From Methanosarcina flavescens (GTDB taxonomy: Archaea > Halobacteriota > Methanosarcinia > Methanosarcinales > Methanosarcinaceae), in the NCBI RefSeq assembly GCF_001304615.2, contig NZ_CP032683.1:3038001-3102000 (forward strand): DNA of 64,000 bases, written 5' to 3'. A program made the translations under genes and the position numbers. The notes under the pieces are model-generated. The model was given only the letters and a program-made list of their open reading frames with translations. It did not search any database and was not told the origin of the DNA. Shown here piece after piece: positions 44,759 to 52,863 of the stretch (the stretch's first letter is position 1; the number at the start of each line of letters is the position of its first letter).

Positions 44759-46435
44759 TTACAAATATGCATGTGTCACATAACGCCGCATCATCCTGTG
44801 GCTATTGAAGTAATAAGCTATCATGGCTATGGAATTATTTATCAGTCTAACCCAATCATCCCTGCGTTCGTAATACATGGGAACTATGATGTAATACAGC
44901 TTATTGTAAAGGTCGCTAAGTTCGGCTGCTCTTGCTTCTTCTTCGGAAAGCTTTTCATCGGGCTGTGGGCCCATTGCCCAGCCTGTCACACCTTCTATCC
45001 AGCCTTCTATCCACCAGCCGTCAAGTACACTGAAATTTACAACACCATTATGGGCAGCCTTCATACCACTTGTGCCGGAAGCTTCGTAGGGGCGGGTTGG
45101 GGTGTTCAGCCAGAGATCGACTCCGGAAACCATTTTTGCGGCAAGATCCATATTGTAGTTTTCTAGAAAGGCAATTTTTATGTCTTCTCTCAGGATTTCC
45201 ATGCTTTTGAAGATCTCGCGGATAATCTGCTTCCCTGCCTCGTCACGAGGATGGGCCTTGCCTGCAAAAATAAGCTGAATTTTGCCTCGTTGGTTTATTT
45301 TCCTGAGCATATCAAGATCGGATAGGACAAGGGTCGCACGCTTATATGCAGTCATGCGCCGTGCAAAGCCGATCGTCAGAGCCTTATAGTCCATACCCAC
45401 GCCTGTCCTCCGGTTAACCTCATCAATAAGGGCTTTTTTTGCGTTCCAGTGAGCTTCCCATATCTCACTGTCTGGGATTCCGTCTACCCTCACCAGAAGT
45501 TCAGGCTCATTTGCCCAGCCGGGCAGATAGCGGTCATATAATTTCCTGAAATAAGGAGAAGTCCAGGTATATGAGTGGATGCCGTTTGTGATCGCCTGGA
45601 TCTGGTAGCCAGGGAAGAGTTCTTTTGAGACACGGCTGTGCCTTTTCGTAACTCCATTGATATAGTTCGACAGGTTAAGAGCAAAAAGACTTGTGTTGAA
45701 ACGATCTGCTCCTCCAAATCTTCTGAGGATATCCACATCATTTTTATCTTGAATAAGTTCTTCTACAAGCCCGTAATCAAATTTGTCGTGCCCGGCTTCT
45801 ACAGGAGTATGCGTGGTAAAAATGCATAGTTCCTTAACCTTCACAGGGTCCGTGCCATTGCGCTTCAGGAGTTCCAGGGCAAGCAAGCTAGAATGTCCTT
45901 CATTCATATGGTACTTCCGGACTGTGAAACCCAGGGTCTCAAGCATCCGTACTCCCCCTATACCGAGTACTATTTCTTGCTTTAGCCTGTAGCGCTGGTC
46001 TCCCCCATAAAGAAAGTCCGTAATTCTACGGTCTTCCCATTCGTTTCCCTCGACATCAGTATCAAGGAATATTATGGGTACGCAGCCTCCTGTAAGGCTT
46101 TTGCAATTATACAGCCAGGCTTTAATTTTAACGTCCCGGTTCTGGATTTTAACGCTAACCTCTTCTGCCAGAAGCGTCATGAAACGGGCAGGGTTCCACT
46201 CTTCGGTATGTTCTATCTGATTTCCAAACGGATCAAGAATCTGCCTGAAATAACCTTTATTGCTAACCAGCGTTACTGCTACCAGCGGAATGTTCAGGTC
46301 TGCGGCCGAGCGAATAGTATCTCCTGCAAGTACACCTAATCCTCCCGCATAAGTCGGAATTTCACTGCTAAGCCCTATTTCCATAGAAAAATAAGCAATC
46401 TTCTGTCCTTTCAACACTCCTTGAAGATCGTCCAT
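44759..46435 (-). CDS. glgP: alpha-glucan phosphorylase, short archaeal/bacterial form (GT35)
   Basis: 558 residues, the compact class of glucan phosphorylases that release glucose-1-phosphate from glycogen or maltodextrin. Blocks include AYFSMEIGLSSEIPTYAGGL (N-terminal hallmark), YHMNEGHSSLLALELL, TTHTPVEAGHDKF, GVTKRHSRVSKELFPG and ITNGIHSYTW. The PLP-binding region is PTRPYEASGTSGMKAAHNG, whose Lys would carry the cofactor. About 100 residues of C-terminal helix follow. Consistent with glycogen storage in Methanosarcina. No other glycogen gene lies within view. Confidence 0.9.
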   Translation of the reverse strand: MDDLQGVLKGQKIAYFSMEIGLSSEIPTYAGGLGVLAGDTIRSAADLNIPLVAVTLVSNKGYFRQILDPFGNQIEHTEEWNPARFMTLLAEEVSVKIQNRDVKIKAWLYNCKSLTGGCVPIIFLDTDVEGNEWEDRRITDFLYGGDQRYRLKQEIVLGIGGVRMLETLGFTVRKYHMNEGHSSLLALELLKRNGTDPVKVKELCIFTTHTPVEAGHDKFDYGLVEELIQDKNDVDILRRFGGADRFNTSLFALNLSNYINGVTKRHSRVSKELFPGYQIQAITNGIHSYTWTSPYFRKLYDRYLPGWANEPELLVRVDGIPDSEIWEAHWNAKKALIDEVNRRTGVGMDYKALTIGFARRMTAYKRATLVLSDLDMLRKINQRGKIQLIFAGKAHPRDEAGKQIIREIFKSMEILREDIKIAFLENYNMDLAAKMVSGVDLWLNTPTRPYEASGTSGMKAAHNGVVNFSVLDGWWIEGWIEGVTGWAMGPQPDEKLSEEEARAAELSDLYNKLYYIIVPMYYERRDDWVRLINNSIAMIAYYFNSHRMMRRYVTHAYL

Positions 46436-46703
46436 ATATTCAAACTCCGCTCTTAATTTTTATAAGTTTATCTAAAAATATCATCGGTTACATTAAGATA
46501 ATCCCAAATGTACTACTATAAAAAGTTTTAAGTTTTGCCAATTAAACCGAAAGCTTCTTAAAATATTCATAACATACCATAGTAACTTATAATATATGAA
46601 AACTGTGATAAATATTACAATGAATGAAGCTTATTACAATATTTGATAAAAAGAAATATAAAAATTATCTACGGTTATTTATGTTACTCTTATTTTTTGT
46701 TTA

Positions 46704-47518
46704 ATGCGTATGCCCCTGATAAACCTGTACTTTCTTACCTTCGAGACTCTGGCTTTAGTTTTCTTTCTGGTCTGTCTGCAAAATGCATGTCAACGAGGTT
46801 TCTGGGTAGCCTGGCAACTTCTTGCCGGGTGTTCTTCGGCTTGCTTCTGGAATGGGCTACAATCCAGCAGCTCAATGCTTACGAATACGGAAGCTTTCTG
46901 GTAATGCTCGGGTCTGTCCCTGTAGTCATTGGGGTGGCATGGGGAACTATTATTTATAGCGTTCGCTCCTTTTCCGATAAAACCAACCTTCCAGAATGGG
47001 CACAACCTGTGCTCGATGGTCTGACGGCCCTGAACATCGACCTATCCGTGGACGCAATAGCCATCCGCCTGGGCATGTGGGATTGGGGAGGAGGTCTTGA
47101 TTATCAGTACTTCGGCGTTCCTTACAATAACTTCTGGGCATGGTTCTGGGTTGTGTTCTCATTTTCAGCAAGCCTTCGATTGCTATCAAAGCTCCCTAGC
47201 TTCTGGGGACGCTGGTTCTTCCCTGCAGGAGCTATTTTCTGCGGCACCACGGGTGTGCTTATTACCAACGAGCTAATTACCAACATTCCCAATGAATTGA
47301 TACATTATGCTACTATCATTGCAGTTTTAGGAAGCGCTCTGCTATTGATTTTAGTATTACGCCCAGAAGTCTCGACTCAGCCCCAGGCTACATTTGTCTT
47401 TCTTGTGCCTCTCGGATTTCATGCTTATTTCCTGATAGCAGGATTAGTCTCAAGCGCTATCCTAGACCCACCTTTTCTGCTAGTGGTAAGTATAGTTATG
47501 TGCATAATAGCGCTTTGA
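46704..47518 (+). pseudogene. CruF-like carotenoid biosynthesis membrane protein (DUF422), frameshifted
   Basis: The natural start is ATG 46704 (MRMPLINLYFLTFETLALVF, then FLVCLQNA), but this frame fails after WQLLAG near 46828. The rest is in another frame: GLLLEWATIQQLNAYEYGSF through DALSVDAIAIRLGMWDWGGG-type sequence and YQYFGVPYNNFWAWFWVVFS, typical of the DUF422/CruF family. Restoring one G in GCCGGGTGTTC gives LLAGVFFGLLLEW and a protein of about 271 residues with seven or so membrane segments. So it is either a genuine one-base loss or an error in the sequence. The family hydrates carotenoid ends. Confidence 0.72.
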
Positions 47519-47890
47519 CTTCATCGAAATGCCCTAAATAACTGGTATCGGTCGAATGCTATGGTTCCTGAAGATACAGGCAGTAGCAGGAAAGGAATAT
47601 AATACTTTTAAAAAGACCTGATAATTATATTTTTACTTTTTAAAAACCAGTAAATTCCAATTTTATTTATATATTTTTCTTTAATTGTCTATTTTTGTCA
47701 CAGATTCCTTCTCATATCTTCTCTTGCTAGATTTTAGCTTCCAAGCCTCTGCATTCTGATCCTTTTAAAAACTCAAATCACAAACTTTTTAATTTATTGC
47801 GTACTTCTATGTTTGAGAAGCAAAAAATGTAAATATGCGAAACTTTCTCAGGGCTTCCTTTGAAAAGTTTTTTAAAATACGGAGAATAAA
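47519..47890. other. intergenic region
   Basis: A+T-rich promoter-like DNA before the PAS/GAF gene. No gene, repeat or strong hairpin noticed. Confidence 0.4.
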
Positions 47891-48880
47891 ATGTCTAAAG
47901 CGTTTTCGAACTCGGCCAGGAATGGGAATGGCAGGCAAAAAGCCTGTAAATACCTTAACGAGGTAGCTTTAAGCAATGCTCTGGAAATGGCAAAGGAGCT
48001 GATATCAGTAATCAATAAGGTTCCTGTGACAGTTTTCCTCTGGAGACCGGAGAAGTACTGGCCTGCCGAGTTTGTATCAGAAAATATAAAGCAATTTGGA
48101 TACGCTGTAGAAGAATTTACATCCGGAAAACTCCTTTATGGCAATATTGTACATCCTGATGATCTGGGAAGGGTTGAAAGAGAACTCTTAAGAAGGATTG
48201 ATGAGGATTATGTGGATTTTTCCCAGGAGTACCGCATCCTGACAAAATCAGGAGAAGTACGCTGGGTTGATGAAAGAACGTTTATTGAAGCTGATGAGAA
48301 TGGGGTTGTAAAGTACCTTAAGGGAATAATTCTGGATATTACTGAGCGAAAGAGAAAAGAAAAACTGCTCTACATTCAGAGAGACCTTGGCATTGCCCTC
48401 AGTACTTCCAGCTCCCTGAACGAGACCCTTGAGAAACTGCTGGACTCCTGCCTTCAAATAGATGAAATCAATGCCGGAGGCGTTTATCTAATAGACGAAA
48501 AAACTGGAGATATGGCGCTTGCTGTTCACCGCGGGCTTTCACCTAATTTTGTTGAGTATGGCTCCCATTATAGTGCGAATTCGCCGAACACCAGACTTGT
48601 TATGATAGGGCAGCCTGTTTACAAACAGCATATAGACCTTCTTCTTACCTCGAGAGATGATGCACTAAGGCATGAAAACCTCAGGGCTGCCGCAATTATC
48701 CCGATAAGATCAGGAGAAAAAATTATCGCAGCTTTTTATCTTGCCTCAAGCCTCGAATACGAGTTTCCGGATAGCGTGCGCACTGTTATCGAAACCATTG
48801 CGATCCAATTTGGAGCCTTTATCTCCCGTATCCGCCTTGAAGAGAAACTGAAAGAATGTATAAAGGAGAAAAAGTTTTAA
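47891..48880 (+). CDS. PAS-GAF sensory protein without output domain
   Basis: 329 residues. A PAS domain with its PAC motif (about 45-155; HPDDLGRVERELLRRI, EYRILTKSGEVRWVDERTFI, KGIILDITERKRKE) precedes a GAF domain (about 160-315; GVYLIDEKTGDMALAVHRGL, IIPIRSGEKIIAAFYLASSL). The protein ends with a coiled helix (LEEKLKECIKEKKF), where histidine kinases would continue with HisKA. The stop (TAA) is not followed by kinase sequence, so this is a stand-alone sensor or a truncated kinase. Soluble. GGAG before the ATG. Heme or other ligand cannot be told from sequence. Confidence 0.83.
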   Translation: MSKAFSNSARNGNGRQKACKYLNEVALSNALEMAKELISVINKVPVTVFLWRPEKYWPAEFVSENIKQFGYAVEEFTSGKLLYGNIVHPDDLGRVERELLRRIDEDYVDFSQEYRILTKSGEVRWVDERTFIEADENGVVKYLKGIILDITERKRKEKLLYIQRDLGIALSTSSSLNETLEKLLDSCLQIDEINAGGVYLIDEKTGDMALAVHRGLSPNFVEYGSHYSANSPNTRLVMIGQPVYKQHIDLLLTSRDDALRHENLRAAAIIPIRSGEKIIAAFYLASSLEYEFPDSVRTVIETIAIQFGAFISRIRLEEKLKECIKEKKF

Positions 48881-49335
48881 AGAAGAACACTATTTAACCG
48901 TTCAGCTTTTTCGAAAGACATTAGCCTTATTTGATAAATCTTAATCTTTTTAATAACAGCTATCCTTTTTAATTGACATTTAATTCTCTTTTAATTATCC
49001 TTGATTCTTTTTTGAAGCATGCCCCAAAAGGAATAATGGTCTACTTAATTGAATAAAACAAAGAAACTTAAAAATATAACTGATATAAGCATAGAGATTA
49101 TCAGGTAATTTCCTTCAGTCGGAGTTCACTATTTTCCTGTTTTATCCACTAGAGAATTACGAAGTTATAATTATTGATATTCCTGCTGACTGAAGATATA
49201 AGTAAAATTTATAAATTTTGTCCCTATAAATTGTATGGGGGGAAAGACAGAATAGTATAATTTTCCCTTTTATAGTACAGGACTAAAGAACCAGGACAAC
49301 TGGAAAAATTGCTTCATGGATTGGTAAATATATCA
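48881..49335. other. intergenic region with promoter candidates
   Basis: No gene seen. AATTTATAAATTTT (about 49207) and CCCTATAAATTG (about 49223) are TATA-like and would start a long leader for the flavin-barrel gene at 49441. Confidence 0.4.
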
Positions 49336-49408
49336 CGGGTCAGGTAGTATTGCTCGGAATTGTAGCAGCCTGGCAAACCCGGTGTAAAGAACCCAATCAA
49401 ACGGGGTT
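49336..49408 (+). promoter_or_regulatory. two-hairpin 5' leader before the flavin split-barrel gene
   Basis: CGGGT (49336-49340) with ACCCG (49377-49381), nested CAGG/CCTG (49341-49344 with 49369-49372) and GCT/AGC, make one long interrupted stem. AACCC (49390-49394) and GGGTT (49404-49408) make a second. The ribosome-binding site GGTGGGG follows at 49431-49437. Structured RNA is suggested by nested pairing in otherwise A+T-rich DNA. Ligand or function unknown. Confidence 0.4.
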
Positions 49409-49440
49409 TCATTGAAAGTTATAAAATTTTGGTGGGGATT

Positions 49441-49881
49441 ATGGCAGAAGATCTTAAAGATAAGATTTATGAATACCTTTCAAACCATTACTACCTGAAC
49501 CTTGCAACAGTAAGCCCGCAGGGCAGGCCAATGGCTCATACAATGGCATACATATCCGAAGGCGCGGTTGTATATGTGACAACCAACAAAAACACCCGAA
49601 AAGTCCAGAATATTATGCAGAATCCTTATGTGGCATATACCGTAGATGAGGATGACCCCGATTGGTTTGATATACAGGCTCTTCAGGTTGAAGGCAAGGC
49701 ATCAATAATTACGAATGAAGAAGAATTGCGAGAAATCGGGGAAATCTTGGCAGCCAAATTTCCGGTTGCTGCAGACATGCCACCAGACCCGGATAGTATC
49801 ATGATAAAAATCGAGCCAGAAGTCATATATTACCTGGATTACAGCGTTGAGTTCGGGCACAGAGAGCAGGTTAATCTCTGA
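49441..49881 (+). CDS. pyridoxamine 5'-phosphate oxidase-like flavin split-barrel protein
   Basis: 146 residues from ATG 49441, decided by GGTGGGG four bases upstream (the frame is open to TTG 49429). The PPOX-like fold is shown by LNLATVSPQGRPMAHTMAYI, VVYVTTNKNTRKVQNIMQNP, VAYTVDEDDPDW and IQALQVEGKASII. Members bind FMN or F420 and reduce or oxidise small substrates; those in methanogens are mostly uncharacterised. Not enough is visible to choose the cofactor. Single gene behind a structured leader. Confidence 0.85.
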   Translation: MAEDLKDKIYEYLSNHYYLNLATVSPQGRPMAHTMAYISEGAVVYVTTNKNTRKVQNIMQNPYVAYTVDEDDPDWFDIQALQVEGKASIITNEEELREIGEILAAKFPVAADMPPDPDSIMIKIEPEVIYYLDYSVEFGHREQVNL

Positions 49882-50141
49882 GACCCATGTTTAATTTCGC
49901 AAAAAAACTGTTCAAAATAATCGTTAATACCCTAATAAGATCATTTTACGTTCTTGCAGGAGGCACTAAAATACCTCCTGCGCAACTGTCTTAGTATTTG
50001 TGAATAGCAGAGAGGAATAAGAAGCTGACCGGTAAACAGAATAGAAGCTGGTCGGCAGGGTGAAAATTTGAAAATGGAGTAAAAAAAGATGAAAGGAGCA
50101 AAAATGTATGTCGTTTTGTTTCCAATCCCGGCTTCTTATTT

Positions 50142-50852
50142 TCAGATTCCTTCAGGAATCATTACCTGATCAATTCCGTGGATAACTCCATTTTCTGCAG
50201 TGATGTCAAGCTCTACAATGGTTGCACTTTCTATCATTATTCCGTCAGCAGTGGCATTCACAGCGATCTCTCCGGTCCCCAGGGAAGTAAGAGAATTCAT
50301 GTTTTCAAGAGCATGAGCCCTGTATTCCCCACTGACTGCATGATAGGTCAGTAAACGGTTTAATTTCTCCCTGTCATTACGAAGGTCATCAAGCATGCCT
50401 TCTGGAAGGCTATCAAAAGCTATGTCAGTAGGAGCGAAAACCGTGTAGTAACCTCCTTTATTAAGTGTATCCTCAAGCCCTGCATCCCTCACAAGTGAAG
50501 CAAATGTAGTATATCCCACTCCTTCTGCAGCCTGAATAATTGTTTGATTATTTCCCTGAGCCCGGTCTTCAGCAAAGGTTTCATTGTCCTGTTCGGGCTC
50601 CCCTTCGCCCGGAATTGTGACTTCTCCCCCTCCAGTAAGGAAGTCTTCTTCGTGACTGGATATTAACCCTTCTCCCTTAGCTTCAACTTCTGGTTCCGTG
50701 ACTTCTTCCATTGCAGCAGGGGTTGCACCTTCTGCCGGAGCTACGCCTTCCTCCACGAGACCGGTCTCATTGTCCTGAGCATCTTCTGAACAGCCGGAAA
50801 TAAATAGCATTCCTGCTAAAAGTAAAACTGCAAGAATTCCAGATTTCCTAAT
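50142..50852 (-). CDS. FAS1 (fasciclin) domain lipoprotein
   Basis: About 236 residues if read from ATT 50852 (MRKSGILAVLLLAGMLFISG, then C), or 241 from TTG 50867. The run GGGGGG, a strong ribosome-binding site, lies between the two, eight bases before ATT and after TTG, which favours ATT. The lipobox LFISGC predicts a lipid-anchored surface protein. An acidic Glu/Pro-rich linker (about 25-95) precedes one FAS1 domain (about 100-236; TIIQAAEGVGYTTFASLVRD, YTVFAPTDIAFDSLPEGMLD, LLTYHAVSGEY, NGVIHGIDQVMIPE). FAS1 domains mediate adhesion. Confidence 0.85.
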   Translation of the reverse strand: MRKSGILAVLLLAGMLFISGCSEDAQDNETGLVEEGVAPAEGATPAAMEEVTEPEVEAKGEGLISSHEEDFLTGGGEVTIPGEGEPEQDNETFAEDRAQGNNQTIIQAAEGVGYTTFASLVRDAGLEDTLNKGGYYTVFAPTDIAFDSLPEGMLDDLRNDREKLNRLLTYHAVSGEYRAHALENMNSLTSLGTGEIAVNATADGIMIESATIVELDITAENGVIHGIDQVMIPEGI

Positions 50853-50867
50853 ATCTCTTCCCCCCAA

Positions 50868-51477
50868 ATATATATTTAAAAGATATACTTATGATGAAAT
50901 TTTTATATTTCATTATATTTTCTTTTTATATAATCTTATCTGTTTTTGCAGGAAAGCATCTGTAAAAGTGAAGATAGTAGAGCCACCGAAGATTAATTTT
51001 CATGCAGCCCGATAAGGCTAACATTCTGTCATTGAGATATTAAAAGCCTTAAATACGTTCAGAAAACCCTGCTTATCGGGTCACAGTTCGGAGCGGCTAA
51101 TCTGAAGGAAATTTATAAATTGAAATGCCGATTTACCTGTACCTTTTACAAAAAGTAGCATTTGTTATTCATTGATTGGTTACAAAATTTTTTAAAAGAT
51201 TATGATTACATGCGGCGTTTTCTCAGAATCTCAAAAAAGTTCATCTGGATCCCTTATATTACGCAAAACCTCAAAGTTTTCCCTGCTTTACTTAAAGAAT
51301 TGTAATTGCCTGTTTCCTGAGAGTTACTAAAATACACAAATCCGACCTTCAATACACAATTCTGACGCTTAAATATATAAATCTGTACTGCACAAATTAA
51401 TTATAGCCTGCAGATAATATCTTAATGAGCACGCGTAAGTATCTGGACACGAGAAGAATATTGCCGGAAGTGTCGAA
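50868..51477. other. intergenic region with a long inverted repeat
   Basis: No gene seen. CCCGATAAG (51008-51016) and CTTATCGGG (51072-51080) are perfect 9-base complements 55 bases apart, with AAGGCT/AGCCTT able to pair inside. It could be a small structured RNA or an attenuator upstream of the 51478 gene. Not established. Confidence 0.4.
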
Positions 51478-51717
51478 ATGGTGGAAAATAAGGAAAAGCC
51501 TCCTGTTTTTTGTGAAAAGTACTGTATAGTCTGCAAGGGTGCAAGAGAGGGAAATAAACTTTGCAAAGCTATCCAGAATATCGAATTGAAAATCTTCGGG
51601 AAAAACGGCTGCATCTGGGGAGCAGCAAGGACAAGGTATTACGGAGTCACTCCTGATAAAAAACTCCCTGGAAATTCAAGAAAAAACAAACAAAAGCAGA
51701 CCGGCAAAAAGAAATAA
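51478..51717 (+). CDS. small Cys-containing basic protein
   Basis: 79 residues. Five Cys in the first half (FCEKYCIVCKGAREGNKLCK and NGCIWGAARTRYYG) could bind zinc or an iron-sulfur cluster. The tail is lysine-rich (NSRKNKQKQTGKKK). GGAAGTG lies upstream of the ATG. Codon use is like that of real genes here. No family recognised. It precedes the DUF1638 gene by 94 bp in the same direction. Confidence 0.6.
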   Translation: MVENKEKPPVFCEKYCIVCKGAREGNKLCKAIQNIELKIFGKNGCIWGAARTRYYGVTPDKKLPGNSRKNKQKQTGKKK

Positions 51718-51811
51718 GGAATCAGAAATAAATGCAATACTGTAATGAACTACAAATATAATTCCATAATATACAATAGGTTATAGCAGCAATTTTCAGA
51801 ATATCCTGAAT

Positions 51812-52663
51812 ATGCCTGTACTGAGTATAGTTGCCTGCGGAATGCTCGAAGATGAGCTTGTACATGTATTATCAAAAGATCGAGAGTTAAAGCAGTTAAT
51901 TGTCGTGGAAAACCGGAATAGCTCAGGTTTTCTTCGTAAGCTCAGAGCAAGGAACTGCACTCCAAGGCAGGTTTTCCTTGACCGTGTCCCAATGATCCTT
52001 CAGGGTCAATTCAGCCCTGGTTTTGGAATTTCTGCAAAGCTTTTTTCATGTTTTCCGTTTTTAGAAAAGCTTTGCAGGAAAAGGAAACTCGGGGAAGAAA
52101 TAAGCGTTGTTGTGAATCTGCTAAGCCTGGACCTTCATACTGACCTTGAGGTTTTGAAGACAGAGGTGCACAGGAATATTCGTGAGATGGCTCCTTTCTC
52201 GGATAGGATCCTGGTTTTTTACGGCACCTGTGGGCATGCACTTGGAGAACTGGAAGAAGACCTGGCAGATCTCCAATGTCCTCTTTTTTTCCTCAAAGAC
52301 AAAAATGGGGAAACCGTAGAAGACTGCATCAGTTTGGCACTCGGAGGAAATGAGGCTTATGCCAGAACAATGGCAGAATTCAGGGAAATGGGAACAATTT
52401 ACCTGACTCCTATGTGGGCCTCAAGCTGGAAGCGGCTGGAGAAGGAGACCAGGAACCGGGATTTTAACAAACATTACCTGAAGAATCCACTCTATTGCCT
52501 GGCTGCAAAAATTGACAGTGGGATTTTGAATGATCCGGAATTTGATATAAATGTTAAAGAATTTGCCTGCACTTTTGACATGAGAGTTGTAAATCTCAAA
52601 GGAAATGTAGAGATTACCGAACAGTCTTATCTGAACGCCCGGAATGGTATAGCTGGAAAATAG
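51812..52663 (+). CDS. DUF1638 protein
   Basis: 283 residues, soluble. MPVLSIVACGMLEDELVHVL at the N-terminus, LVFYGTCGHALGELEEDL in the middle and YLTPMWASSWKR are recognised DUF1638 blocks. The conserved Cys and His (CG, YGTCGHAL) suggest metal or corrinoid-linked function. In Methanosarcina such proteins are encoded near methyltransferase genes, but none is here. It ends in TAG directly followed by TAA (52661-52666), so unlike the two amber codons discussed elsewhere, read-through would add one residue at most. No clear ribosome-binding site. Confidence 0.8.
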   Translation: MPVLSIVACGMLEDELVHVLSKDRELKQLIVVENRNSSGFLRKLRARNCTPRQVFLDRVPMILQGQFSPGFGISAKLFSCFPFLEKLCRKRKLGEEISVVVNLLSLDLHTDLEVLKTEVHRNIREMAPFSDRILVFYGTCGHALGELEEDLADLQCPLFFLKDKNGETVEDCISLALGGNEAYARTMAEFREMGTIYLTPMWASSWKRLEKETRNRDFNKHYLKNPLYCLAAKIDSGILNDPEFDINVKEFACTFDMRVVNLKGNVEITEQSYLNARNGIAGK

Positions 52664-52863
52664 TAACGAAGCTGATTTATATTGAAAACCTGTTTAAATT
52701 CAAATTAGCTCTTTTGAAGGAGTAGCAGGGTAAAAATAAGAGGAACAGGCTTTAATTGGTCTCAAGTTGCCTGAAGTGACTGCTAAAATTTATATACTTA
52801 TTCATCTTTTTAATATACTAATATATTACTTTCGAACTCTTTCTAGTATCTAGACTCTTTGGG

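Noticed and set aside
46643-46828. Upstream part of the long frame over the CruF-like gene
   Set aside because: The residues before the frameshift point are not family-like; the true N-terminus is in the frame starting at 46704.
52661-52666. UAG at the end of the DUF1638 gene as a pyrrolysine site
   Set aside because: It is followed at once by TAA in the same frame, so it is a normal stop with a backup.
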